A stretch of DNA of 64,000 nt from the NCBI RefSeq assembly GCF_036013525.1, contig NZ_CP107853.1, positions 930,001 to 994,000 of the forward strand, given 5' to 3'. Shown here in pieces: positions 1 through 6,687 of the stretch (its first letter is position 1; every line of letters begins with the position of its first letter). A program made the translations under genes and the position numbers. The DNA is from Nonomuraea sp. NBC_00507 (GTDB lineage: Bacteria; Actinomycetota; Actinomycetes; Streptosporangiales; Streptosporangiaceae). The notes below the pieces were generated by a model that was not told the origin of the DNA, did not search any database, and worked only from the letters and a program-made list of their open reading frames with translations.

Positions 1-317
1 CCGTAGCGCTTGGGCAGGCAGTAGCCGACATCCCGCAAGCAGTCCGGGCAGGTGCGGCGGGCTTGCATAGCCCGTTCGAGGGCGACTAGTTGAGCAGTAG
101 TCGCGGCTCGCTTGGGCTTGGCCTGGTCGATGGCGTACAGGTAAGCGACGCGTTTACCGCGACGCCAGATGATCTGGGCTTGGATGTCTTGGCCGCCAGG
201 TCGAAGTCCGAGAGCGGCGAGTTGGCGGCGGGTTGCCAGGCCGTTGGGGGCCATTCGGTACGGGTAGGTGGGGATGCCGAATTCGGCTCCGGTGGGGTCC
301 CAGTAGGTGCGGCTCAT
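1..317 (-). CDS. RRQRL-motif zinc-binding protein, partial (C-terminus outside window)
   Basis: The start ATG at 317 overlaps the stop of the upstream HTH gene (ATGA), so translation is probably coupled. The visible 105 residues begin MSRTYWDPTGAEFG, contain TRRQLAALGLRP near residue 30 and a CPDCLRDVGYC cysteine cluster near residue 90, which looks like a zinc site. Proteins of this type are conserved beside the replication initiator and integrase genes of AICEs; their biochemical role is not established. The gene runs off the left edge of the window. Confidence 0.75.
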   Translation of the reverse strand, partial: MSRTYWDPTGAEFGIPTYPYRMAPNGLATRRQLAALGLRPGGQDIQAQIIWRRGKRVAYLYAIDQAKPKRAATTAQLVALERAMQARRTCPDCLRDVGYCLPKRY

Positions 318-658
318 TGAGCGTCACCGCCCCAGCGTTGTTGGGCGGCTTGCCGGGTGATGCCGAGGGGGCGGGCGATCTCGGTCCAGGAGTAGCCGCA
401 GGCGCGCAGGCCCGCGACGGCTTGGGCGATGGTGGTGTCGAGTTCTTGGGCTAAGGCGATGGCGTCGGTGAGTGCTTCGATGTCGCCGGTGGCGATGCGG
501 CGGCCGTAGGCGCGTATGACGCGTCGGAGGAAGGCGGCGTAGTCGTCGTTTTCGACGACTCGTCGTGGCCGGTTTGCTGTCAATGTCGGCTTGACGCTGG
601 AATCGCGAAGGATGCCCGGTGTGCTACCGGGTGTGGGGGGAAGGTGGTGGGGTTTCAT
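314..658 (-). CDS. Small helix-turn-helix protein of the AICE
   Basis: 114 residues. The start at 658 is preferred because its ATG overlaps the stop of the FtsK gene (ATGA); a longer reading frame upstream is only the shadow of that gene. The C-terminal third (QAVAGLRACGYSWTEIARPL followed by GITRQAAQQRWG) is a clear sigma-70-region-4-like or MarR-like HTH. Before it is a helical stretch (DYAAFLRRVIRAYGRR). It probably binds DNA as a small regulator or accessory factor of element transfer or replication; the target is unknown. Confidence 0.7.
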   Translation of the reverse strand: MKPHHLPPTPGSTPGILRDSSVKPTLTANRPRRVVENDDYAAFLRRVIRAYGRRIATGDIEALTDAIALAQELDTTIAQAVAGLRACGYSWTEIARPLGITRQAAQQRWGGDAQ

Positions 659-1494
659 GCGACCTCCCCGCCGTCGAGGGCGTGAAGGTGGCGGCGGCCT
701 CGGAGTTGGGCCGCGTAGTTGGCCAGGTAGATGATTTCCTGGTCGGTGAGGTAGGCGGCTTTGATGCGGCGGGGGATGCCGTCTTCGGCGCGGAGCCAGC
801 CGACGCCGCGTGCTTGGGGGTCGATGGTGGTGGCGGAGTAGCCTCGGTCGGCCCAGCCATGGCCGAGGATGGTGTCGGAGGAGGCTTCGGTGGAGCAGCG
901 GAAGGCCCACCGGTAGCCGAACAGGTCTCGCATGCTGGTGGGGACGATGTCGGCGGAGGGGCGTTGGGTGGCCTCTACGGGGAGGATGCCGGGGGCGCGG
1001 CCTCGGGCGACGATGTCGCGGTTGAGGGCGTTGAATTCCTTCTGGGCGGCGGGTGTGCCGACCGTGGCGGAGAAGTAGCCGATCTCATCGACGATGACCA
1101 CGTAGGTCGGGAAGTCAAGGTCGGGTGTGATCTTGCGTTTGCCGACCGAGAGTAGCCAGTCGGTGCGGTCGTCGATTTCTCGTTGAAGCCATTTGAAGGT
1201 GTCGATGGCTTCGTCGATGGAGGGGCCGATGAAGCGTTCGGCGCAGTCGCGCCACATGCCGAGTTCGACGCGTTTGCCGTCGACCAGGATCAGGCGGCAA
1301 TCCAGGGATAGAGCTGCGTGCGCGACGATGAGTTGGAGGGCGGCGGACTTACCGGCGCCGGGTTCGCCGCCGATGAGCATGTTGCGCTCGGCCAGGCGGA
1401 CGTGGACGGAGGCTCCGTTTTCGTCCAAGCCGAGGTGGACAGGATCCCAGATGGATAGGGAGCCGACCGGTATGGCAGCGGCTTCAGGTGTCAT
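655..1494 (-). CDS. FtsK/SpoIIIE-type DNA translocase (motor half of a TraB-like protein)
   Basis: 279 residues. Walker A GGEPGAGKSAA is near residue 41 and Walker B YVVIVDEIG near residue 125, followed by the VEATQRPSADIVP segment typical of the FtsK/HerA motor. Known: AICEs move double-stranded DNA between mycelia with one such hexameric ATPase (TraB/TraSA). This protein lacks the membrane segments and N-terminal domain found in full-length family members; those features occur in the separate gene at 1740-2375. It starts 3' of, and overlaps by 11 bp, the small cysteine protein gene. Confidence 0.85.
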   Translation of the reverse strand: MTPEAAAIPVGSLSIWDPVHLGLDENGASVHVRLAERNMLIGGEPGAGKSAALQLIVAHAALSLDCRLILVDGKRVELGMWRDCAERFIGPSIDEAIDTFKWLQREIDDRTDWLLSVGKRKITPDLDFPTYVVIVDEIGYFSATVGTPAAQKEFNALNRDIVARGRAPGILPVEATQRPSADIVPTSMRDLFGYRWAFRCSTEASSDTILGHGWADRGYSATTIDPQARGVGWLRAEDGIPRRIKAAYLTDQEIIYLANYAAQLRGRRHLHALDGGEVA

Positions 1495-1636
1495 CGTGGG
1501 TCACTCCCCACGCGTTGCGGACCTCGGGGGGCTGGGTCTCCAGTTCTTGGAGGCAGCCGCCGCAGAGACCGTCGTCGGGACGGGGGCCGTACATGGCGTC
1601 TTGGCAACGGACGCAGGCCCATTCGTCGAAGAGCAT
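1484..1636 (-). CDS. Small CxxC...CxxC protein
   Basis: 50 residues, below usual gene-calling cut-offs. It starts at ATG 1636 behind a good GGAG ribosome site and overlaps the start of the FtsK gene by 11 bp. Sequence features are CVRCQDAMYG and LCGGCLQELE, that is two CxxC pairs about 17 residues apart, the pattern of a rubredoxin-like zinc ribbon. Its position between the membrane half and the motor half of the translocase suggests a role in transfer, but no function is recognised. Confidence 0.6.
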   Translation of the reverse strand: MLFDEWACVRCQDAMYGPRPDDGLCGGCLQELETQPPEVRNAWGVTHDDT

Positions 1637-1668
1637 GATGGGTTCTCCGTTTCGGGGTGTGGAAGGGG

Positions 1669-1707
1669 AAGCCCTCGCGCCTGTGTGGCACGAGGCGTCG
1701 AGGGCTT
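1669..1707 (-). terminator. Strong hairpin between membrane gene and zinc-ribbon gene
   Basis: An almost perfect inverted repeat: AAGCCCTCGCGCCT (1669-1682), a 10-nt loop, then AGGCG, one unpaired T, and CGAGGGCTT (to 1707). It lies in the only sizeable gap of the left half of the operon (1637-1739), where the other genes overlap. There is no T-run on either side, so it may act as an attenuator or RNA-stability element rather than a full terminator. Confidence 0.5.
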
Positions 1708-1739
1708 GCCCGTGTGCGTGGTGATCGGCCCCGGAAGGG

Positions 1740-2375
1740 TTAGGCGTCCGAGGAGGCTTGGTTCTGCCTGTCGCGGATGAGGGGGACGATCGTGGTGGAG
1801 GCCGCCAGAGTGTCGCGGCGGATGATGTCGAGGGTGACCAGGTGGGTCCAGCGAGGGTTGACCTGCACCCGTGCATCACGGGCGTAGCAGGCGGTGCGGA
1901 TTTCGCTGATGTGCGCTTCGATGTCCTCGACGCAGATTCCGGCGCGTAGCCAGAGGTGGGCGCGTTCGCCCACGCTGGTGGGGCGGATCCACAGGATCAG
2001 CGGCAGCCGTCCGGCTTTGGTGTGCAGACGGTGTGCTTCGTGACAGAGTCGCTGGAGGCGGTGCCGGGTGATCAGGCACCAGGCGTGCGCGAAGAACCAG
2101 CGGCGGATGGGAACCACGGCGAACAGGGCCGCGAAGGGCAGCAGCCACGCGCCGAGGGCGACGAGCAGGAGCGGCCATCCGGTCAAGTTCCAGGTGGCAT
2201 TGACCCAGTTGCCCAGGAAGGCCGTGGCGAGCACGACCAGGGCGAAGAGGATGAGTTCGGTACGCCAGCGCCAGAGGCTTCCAGCAGCGCTGTTGCTGAC
2301 CGTGACCATGGTGCGATCGTGGGTCTGGTACGGGTTGTTACGGGGGTTGCGGAACTGGCTACGGGAGCGAGACAT
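1740..2375 (-). CDS. Membrane protein, probable N-terminal half of a split TraB/FtsK translocase
   Basis: 211 residues from ATG 2375, whose ATG overlaps the upstream stop (TGATG); a GTG at 2387 is an alternative. Two membrane segments are obvious (about residues 40-60, ELILFALVVLATAFLGNWV, and 66-90, WPLLLVALGAWLLPFAALFA). The soluble C-terminus (RAGICVEDIEAHISEIRTAC onward) resembles the region that precedes the ATPase domain in actinobacterial FtsK-like proteins. It is followed by a hairpin, a small zinc-ribbon gene and then the motor gene. It probably anchors the translocase at the membrane. Confidence 0.6.
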   Translation of the reverse strand: MSRSRSQFRNPRNNPYQTHDRTMVTVSNSAAGSLWRWRTELILFALVVLATAFLGNWVNATWNLTGWPLLLVALGAWLLPFAALFAVVPIRRWFFAHAWCLITRHRLQRLCHEAHRLHTKAGRLPLILWIRPTSVGERAHLWLRAGICVEDIEAHISEIRTACYARDARVQVNPRWTHLVTLDIIRRDTLAASTTIVPLIRDRQNQASSDA

Positions 2376-2533
2376 CACCAGTCCCACCCTTCGTATTCCG
2401 CGATATCGTCTTTGATCGTGAACATGACCCCTCCGCCTTCAGGCCAGGGGCCATGCGCAGACGAGGTCTGCATGCGTTGATCGAAGTTGGTTTCCAGCCA
2501 GGCCACGGCTTCGTGATTGATTTCGATGTTCAT
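2375..2533 (-). CDS. 52-residue hypothetical protein of the AICE
   Basis: This short gene begins MNIEINHEAVAWLETNF and ends KDDIAEYEGWDW. It is acidic and has no membrane segment. Its ATG (2533) overlaps the stop of the 65-residue gene (ATGA) and its own stop overlaps the start of the membrane protein (TGATG), so three genes are translationally chained. No family is recognised; the tight coupling is the main support that it is real. Confidence 0.65.
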   Translation of the reverse strand: MNIEINHEAVAWLETNFDQRMQTSSAHGPWPEGGGVMFTIKDDIAEYEGWDW

Positions 2534-2727
2534 GCCGACCGCCGTTCCGGTTGCACGTCAGCAACCTTGAGCTGGCCGAAGCGGGGATCGCGGTAGGTCC
2601 GGCTGGCGAAGCCGGTACGAGTGATCTGCCAACCCATCCGGGTGGCGATGTCGTCGTCTCGGGCGCAGATGCGTTCGTCGAGGTACGCGACTAGGCGCAC
2701 GCAGGATCGCTTGATACCGTCGAACAT
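2530..2727 (-). CDS. 65-residue hypothetical protein of the AICE
   Basis: Starts MFDGIKRSCVRLVAYLDERI behind a GAAGGGAG ribosome site and ends RRSA with a stop overlapping the next start. The sequence is basic with a predicted N-terminal helix. It is the first gene after the strong hairpin at 2776-2808 and heads the coupled run towards the translocase genes. No family is recognised. Confidence 0.6.
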   Translation of the reverse strand: MFDGIKRSCVRLVAYLDERICARDDDIATRMGWQITRTGFASRTYRDPRFGQLKVADVQPERRSA

Positions 2728-2775
2728 GACGACGGCTCCCTTCTCTCTTGGCTTGAGGTGGGGTTGGTTGTTGGG

Positions 2776-2808
2776 GCCGGGCTGGAGGCGGCAACCTCCA
2801 GGCCCGGC
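2776..2808 (-). terminator. Intergenic hairpin (terminator or attenuator)
   Basis: GCCGGGCTGGAGG (2776-2788), a 6-nt loop, CCTCCA, one bulged G and GCCCGGC (to 2808) form a 13-bp stem with one bulge. It sits between the 75-residue gene and the 65-residue gene, separating regulatory from transfer genes. No T-run follows, which is common for actinobacterial terminators. Confidence 0.6.
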
Positions 2809-2818
2809 ATTTCGGTGA

Positions 2819-3046
2819 TCAGGCGACGGTAAGAGCGTCGCTAGGGGCGAACTGGTTGGGTTCGCACTGGTAGAACATGACGTTGAGGCTGTCTACCTGG
2901 AGTTGCTGCTTGGCGAACTCGTAGATTTCGTTGAAGACAGCGTGTCGGGTCTGCTGGTCAGTGGCCCAGATTCCCGTGAGCGTGTTGCGGCGTTCCCCTC
3001 CTCCGACTACGGGGGCGGCGACGGTGATGACGTAGAAGTAGGTCAT
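2819..3046 (-). CDS. 75-residue hypothetical protein of the AICE
   Basis: Sequence starts MTYFYVITVAAPVVGGGERR and continues through VFNEIYEFAKQQLQVDSLNV. It reads as a small alpha/beta protein without membrane segments or known motifs. It lies 14 bp downstream of the gene with the SSB-like tail and immediately before the 2776-2808 hairpin. No family is recognised. Confidence 0.6.
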   Translation of the reverse strand: MTYFYVITVAAPVVGGGERRNTLTGIWATDQQTRHAVFNEIYEFAKQQLQVDSLNVMFYQCEPNQFAPSDALTVA

Positions 3047-3060
3047 GACGGTTCTCCCTG

Positions 3061-3435
3061 CTAGAAGGGGATGTTGTCGTCGGGCATGGTGAAGCCCGTG
3101 TAGGACTCTTCGGGGGTGTCGTTCTGCTGCTGGTTGGGGCAGGTGAGCTGGTGCAGCTCGGTGGAGAAGTGCAGCGCGGCCAGGAGGAGGTTCTGAGCCT
3201 CCGTGAGCTGGTCGTGGATCGCTTTCTCGTCGATCTCGCCTCGGTCGTAGAGGCAGGTACTTGCTTCACGCTGGATAGCGTTGGCCAGCCTGTTGACCTC
3301 AAAGACGGCCGTGTCGAACAGGGTGGCAGCGTGGTGGAGCTGCGCGTCATGGAGGTAGGCCATGCCGTGCTTGCGCTCGCACTTGTCGTTTTGCTCGGTC
3401 GAAGTGGTGCCGTTGATACTGGGCGTGGTGGACAT
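3061..3435 (-). CDS. AICE protein with an SSB-like acidic C-terminal tip
   Basis: 124 residues, mainly helical (HDAQLHHAATLFDTAVFEVN; KAIHDQLTEAQNLLLAALHF). The protein ends GFTMPDDNIPF. That tail closely resembles the acidic tip of single-strand DNA-binding proteins (DDDIPF), the docking peptide for replication and repair partners. No OB-fold is visible, so it is not an SSB. A role in recruiting or competing for SSB-binding host proteins during element replication is an inference. It follows the SCO3933-type gene in the same operon. Confidence 0.6.
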   Translation of the reverse strand: MSTTPSINGTTSTEQNDKCERKHGMAYLHDAQLHHAATLFDTAVFEVNRLANAIQREASTCLYDRGEIDEKAIHDQLTEAQNLLLAALHFSTELHQLTCPNQQQNDTPEESYTGFTMPDDNIPF

Positions 3436-3503
3436 GTGCTGTTCCCTTCTGACGGGGTTGCGCTGGACGGTGTACGCGGGGATGAGTCGCTTCGACTCGT
3501 GAA

Positions 3504-3836
3504 CTAGGCGGCTTTCTGGTTCGGCTGTGCGGGCGTGATCTGCTCGGCGCGGAAGGCGGTTCCGTTGCGCTCTCCCTGAACCCAGGGGATCGCTTCGAGC
3601 CCGATGAAGTGCACGGGCATTCCAGGGCCAACTCTCGGCTTGTCTCCAGCCACGGTGACCCGGATGACCTCGGCACCGTCAGGGGCCATGGCGACCACCT
3701 GAACAGTCCAGAGCGCGCGGCCCGTCTCCTTGCCGTTGATCTTCTCCATACGCTGCCGACCCTCGCTGTCGTTCTTGGGTTGCGGCTCCTGCGACGCCGT
3801 GAACGCGACGCCAGAGGTGTCCAGCTTGAGACGCAT
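3504..3836 (-). CDS. SCO3933-family regulatory protein
   Basis: 110 residues starting MRLKLDTSGVAFTASQEPQP at ATG 3836, with a GGAG ribosome site 8 nt upstream; an upstream ATG at 3893 lacks one. The pattern KLDTSGVAF... PKND... LWTVQVVAMAPDGAEVIRVT ...VAGDKP... IPWVQGERNGTAFRAEQI is that of the SCO3933 family found at the head of AICE transfer operons. It is the first gene of the minus-strand train, facing a divergent HTH/TPR regulator across a promoter region with phased repeats. It is thought to be regulatory; no DNA-binding fold is evident. Confidence 0.75.
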   Translation of the reverse strand: MRLKLDTSGVAFTASQEPQPKNDSEGRQRMEKINGKETGRALWTVQVVAMAPDGAEVIRVTVAGDKPRVGPGMPVHFIGLEAIPWVQGERNGTAFRAEQITPAQPNQKAA

Positions 3837-3918
3837 GATCTCGACTCCGTTCTGTTGGATGTTGATCTCTCGCCGTGACGTGGAATGAGTCACACTGGAA
3901 GAGTCAAACGAAGCCGTA

Positions 3919-3978
3919 GGACACAGCGAGGGTCAGTAATGGACCAGACGCGGACATGTGAAGGACCGCGCGCGGACC
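3919..3978. promoter_or_regulatory. Phased GGAC direct repeats in the divergent AICE promoter region
   Basis: GGAC occurs at 3919, 3941, 3952, 3963 and 3974, i.e. at steps of 22, 11, 11 and 11 bp (units GGACCAGACGC, GGACATGTGAA, GGACCGCGCGC); a degenerate GGGTC fills the missing step at 3930. All lie on one face of the helix, between the SCO3933-type gene and the HTH/TPR gene. The arrangement suggests cooperative binding of a regulator, plausibly the HTH/TPR protein itself. Confidence 0.55.
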
Positions 3979-4056
3979 ATTTGCCGAGCTGTCTTGTTTC
4001 AGCCCCAACGTCTGACTGAACCTGAGGTCAAGCCCCTTTCCACGAGGGAGGTCAAG

Positions 4057-5385
4057 GTGCCGAACGACCGACGAGGACGCGAACCCCGCACGGTCTTAGA
4101 GTTCCTGATCTGGCAGCAGGACCGCACATACGAGGAGCTGGTCACCGAGTTTCATCGGAAGGCCAGAGACCTCGGTGAAGACGCCACGATCAGTGCCCGG
4201 CACCTCCGCCGCCTCGCATCGGGGGAACGTGATGGCACGACGCCTGTTACGCGACGTGTCCTGCAACAGCTCTTCGGTCAACCTGTTGACCAGCTGCTCA
4301 CCACCTGGCAGGACCGTAGCACCGGGCTTATCGAGCCCATTGCAACAGGTACACCGGCCCTCATCGAGGCCGCTACAGACAGGGGAATGATCAGCATGGC
4401 AGCCAACCGCGCACGGCAATTCGCACTCATCACCGGACAGATCGGCTTGACATCAGACGCTCTTGAACAAATCCATGAAGACGTTCACGAGCTAGCGATG
4501 GCCTACCCGCAGCGCCCACTCTCCGAGATACTCGCTGACCTGGTGAGCGTCCAAGACCTGCTCTTCTCCCTGTTGGAACAACGGCAACGCCCCGACCAGG
4601 CCAAACATCTCTACTTCCTGGCAGGAGTCAACGGCGGCTTGCTCGCCAAAGCATCACACGACCTCGCGGACCCACACGCTGCCATGACCCAGGCACGCAC
4701 AGCGTTCATGTGCGCGGATCACTCCGACCATGACGGACTGCGCGCCTGGATTCGTGGACTTCAATCCTTCGTGTCGTACTGGGCCAAGCGTCACAATGAG
4801 GCGATCAGGTACGCACAACAGGGGGCCGAGTTTGCTACCCGTTCGCGGAACACATCGATGGTGTGGTTGGCCATGAACGAGGCGCGAAGCTGGGCAGCTC
4901 TGGGTAACGCGATCAATACCACGGCCGCAATCCAACGCGCCGAGGATTCATGGAATAGAGTCCAGCCGGACGAGATGGATGAGCTGGGTGGTATCGCCAC
5001 ATTCAGCCGCCCACGTCAGCTCTACTACGCAGCCGATGCTCTCGCTTGGCTTCCGTCCGAAACAGAGCACGCGGAACGCTACTCCGCAGAAGCCATAGTG
5101 GAGTATGCCGACACGAGCCGTCCCGAGTGGGCGTTCGGTGACCAGGCCGGAAGCCACTCAGACCTCGCTATCGCGCGCATTCAGCGCGGGGAGGTCGAGG
5201 GAGCAACTGAGGCCCTTGCGCCGGTCCTCGATCTGCCGCCCGAACAGCGCATCAACGGCATCATCCAGTCCGTTGAGCATGTTCACCAGGTGCTTTCCAA
5301 AGCGCCAGCTAGCGGTGAGGCTCGTGAGCTGCAAGAACGCATCGAGTTCTTCACCCGGACCCCGATGAAGGCACTCCCGATGTAG
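4057..5385 (+). CDS. HTH-XRE / TPR-type transcriptional regulator
   Basis: 442 residues from GTG 4057, chosen because GAGGGAGG lies 5 nt upstream; the longer frame from 3958 has no ribosome site and runs through the repeat region. The N-terminus (VLEFLIWQQDRTYEELVTEF then ISARHLRRLASGERDGTTPV) is an XRE-like HTH, and the remainder is helical with TPR-like units (HNEAIRYAQQGAEFATRSRN; AERYSAEAIVEYAD). Proteins of this build often act as peptide- or signal-responsive regulators in actinomycetes. It is divergent from the transfer operon and likely controls it together with the downstream acetyltransferase. Confidence 0.75.
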   Translation: MPNDRRGREPRTVLEFLIWQQDRTYEELVTEFHRKARDLGEDATISARHLRRLASGERDGTTPVTRRVLQQLFGQPVDQLLTTWQDRSTGLIEPIATGTPALIEAATDRGMISMAANRARQFALITGQIGLTSDALEQIHEDVHELAMAYPQRPLSEILADLVSVQDLLFSLLEQRQRPDQAKHLYFLAGVNGGLLAKASHDLADPHAAMTQARTAFMCADHSDHDGLRAWIRGLQSFVSYWAKRHNEAIRYAQQGAEFATRSRNTSMVWLAMNEARSWAALGNAINTTAAIQRAEDSWNRVQPDEMDELGGIATFSRPRQLYYAADALAWLPSETEHAERYSAEAIVEYADTSRPEWAFGDQAGSHSDLAIARIQRGEVEGATEALAPVLDLPPEQRINGIIQSVEHVHQVLSKAPASGEARELQERIEFFTRTPMKALPM

Positions 5386-5395
5386 ATTCCGGATC

Positions 5396-5935
5396 ATGTA
5401 TCCGGTTCACCTGGTCGGCAAAAAGATCATCCTCCGCGAGTTTCGCCCCGACGACGTTGACGGCGCTTTCCGCATCGTTGGCGATCCTCGTGTGACTGAC
5501 TGGCTTTCCTTCGATACCCGCACCCGTGATCAGGCTGCTGACATGGTGGCGGGTATCGTCGCGCGTGCCCAGGAAGACCTACGTACCGAGTACTACCTCG
5601 CAGTGACCAAGCAGGACTCCAGCGACCTGATCGGGTTCGGTCGTCTCGGCTTGTCCGGTGTGAAGGCCGCCAAACTCGGCTTCGCCATCACAGCGGACGA
5701 ATGGGGTCACGGCTTCGCTACCGACGCTGCCCGTACCCTTACGGACTTCGGCTTCCGCGAGCTCGACCTTCACCGCGTCAGCGCTGCTATCGGTCCGAAG
5801 AACGTGGCGTCCATGGCGCTCGTGACCAAACTTGGCTTCCTCCCCGAGGGCCGCATTCGCGATCACGTGTTCACCAACGGAGCATGGCGAGACAGCATCC
5901 TGTATTCCGTTCTCAAACACGAGTGGCCGCACTGA
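5396..5935 (+). CDS. GNAT family N-acetyltransferase (RimJ/RimL type)
   Basis: 179 residues, normal length. It begins IILREFRPDDVDGAFRIVGD and has the acetyl-CoA binding region (LGFAITADEWGHGFATDAAR) and the C-terminal NVASMALVTKLGFLPEGRIR motif typical of RimJ/RimL-like enzymes, which acetylate protein N-termini or small amines. It starts 10 nt after the regulator stop, so the two are one operon. The substrate is not predictable. A 7-bp GC hairpin follows. Confidence 0.85.
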   Translation: MYPVHLVGKKIILREFRPDDVDGAFRIVGDPRVTDWLSFDTRTRDQAADMVAGIVARAQEDLRTEYYLAVTKQDSSDLIGFGRLGLSGVKAAKLGFAITADEWGHGFATDAARTLTDFGFRELDLHRVSAAIGPKNVASMALVTKLGFLPEGRIRDHVFTNGAWRDSILYSVLKHEWPH

Positions 5936-5964
5936 CCTGTGAGGACTTTCTTTACTACTTCAAG

Positions 5965-5982
5965 GGCGCGCTCTCGCGCGCC
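5965..5982 (+). terminator. Short GC hairpin after the acetyltransferase gene
   Basis: GGCGCGC, loop TCTC, GCGCGCC starts 29 bp after the acetyltransferase stop. It has no T-tract but is well placed as the end of the regulator-acetyltransferase transcript. Confidence 0.5.
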
Positions 5983-6569
5983 GCAGGGCTGATCACCACA
6001 CGCGGAAGAGCGCGGACGCCAGGTGCGGACCGACCATCGGAGCGCAGGTGTCGCGCGTTGACCGGTGCAATGCAGGGGAAGACTCGGCTCACTTGGGCGC
6101 GGTCGCCCGGCCACGCTTTGGCCTTGACGGCCACGCGCGCCGGCACCGCGCAACGCCTCACCCCGCGCATCGGTCCGCACGGGTACGCGCCGCAACGTCA
6201 GCCGGGTTGCCGTCCGTACGGCCGGGGCCATCCCGCTCCTGGTCCGCGCCGATATCGAAGCGTTTCGGAGCCGGATCAGATGGGACCCTCGAAGATCACC
6301 CAGGGCACCAGGGCCACGCTTCGCGCGGTGAGGCCCGTGGCCTCACTAATGATCAAGTTTAGTGGTCCCCTAGATGATCTTCCCCATCAGATCCTGCACC
6401 ACCGCAACGCTTCGATATCGGCACTGCCCGTCCACGGGATCGGCCCTGCGTTTGTGCACCAGGGGCAGCAGCAAAGTGCAGCAACCGCGCCGTACGCCAC
6501 CGTCCGTAGGTGACCACCAACAACCCCTTTGAGCAGCGCAGACACTTTCAATGATCTTCCTGCCGAAAC
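5983..6569. other. Non-coding flank of the AICE
   Basis: No convincing gene on either strand. Open frames here have actinobacterial shadow character (Arg/Pro/His rich) and no ribosome sites. The last part leads directly into the displaced tRNA-Pro sequence and probably contains recombinase arm sites, but no clear repeats to support that are visible. Confidence 0.5.
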
Positions 6570-6611
6570 TTCGGGACGAAGAGGTCGTGGGTTCAATCCC
6601 CGCCACCCCGA
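6570..6611 (+). other. attR: displaced 3' part of a tRNA-Pro (CGG) gene
   Basis: TTCGGGA (anticodon loop, CGG) followed by the anticodon-stem strand CGAAG, the variable region, a T-arm (GTGGG, loop TTCAATC, CCCGC) and the acceptor strand ACCCCGA is the 3' half of a tRNA-Pro. The D-arm and 5' acceptor strand are absent upstream. Directly downstream is a strong hairpin of the kind that ends tRNA transcripts. This is the signature of site-specific integration into a tRNA 3' end. Confidence 0.85.
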
Positions 6612-6628
6612 TAGAGTTGCCACAGGTC

Positions 6629-6664
6629 AAGGGCCTGATTCTCAAGACCGAGAATCAGGCCCTT
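6629..6664 (+). terminator. Terminator hairpin downstream of the tRNA-Pro fragment
   Basis: AAGGGCCTGATTCTC, loop AAGACC, GAGAATCAGGCCCTT: a perfect 15-bp stem 17 bp after the tRNA 3' end. It is presumably the original tRNA-Pro terminator, now separated from its gene by the element. Confidence 0.85.
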
Positions 6665-6665
6665 G

Positions 6666-6687
6666 GTCATTTGACCGTCATTTGACC
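6666..6687. repeat. Tandem 11-bp repeat
   Basis: GTCATTTGACC occurs twice in tandem (6666-6676 and 6677-6687) just after the tRNA terminator. Related TTCAAATGA words recur near 6723 and 6784. Function unknown. Confidence 0.6.

Larger units (their letters stand above)
1..6611. mobile_element. Right-hand part of an integrated AICE (conjugative element)
   Basis: From the window edge to the displaced tRNA-Pro end the DNA reads as one end of an actinomycete integrative and conjugative element. Seen: a minus-strand train of short, mostly overlapping genes (SCO3933-type regulator, small unknowns, membrane protein, FtsK-type ATPase, HTH protein, RRQRL zinc protein) and a divergent HTH/TPR regulator plus acetyltransferase beside the att site. 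Known: in AICEs such trains usually continue into a replication initiator, excisionase and tyrosine integrase. Inferred: those genes and the intact tRNA-Pro lie left of base 1, so the element is only partly visible. Confidence 0.8.

Noticed and set aside
6370..6645. Minus-strand frame containing GVAGIEPTTSSSRS and a neighbouring frame with GWRGLNPRPLRPE
   Set aside because: This is the well-known spurious translation antisense to a tRNA 3' end; it confirms the tRNA-Pro fragment and is not a gene.
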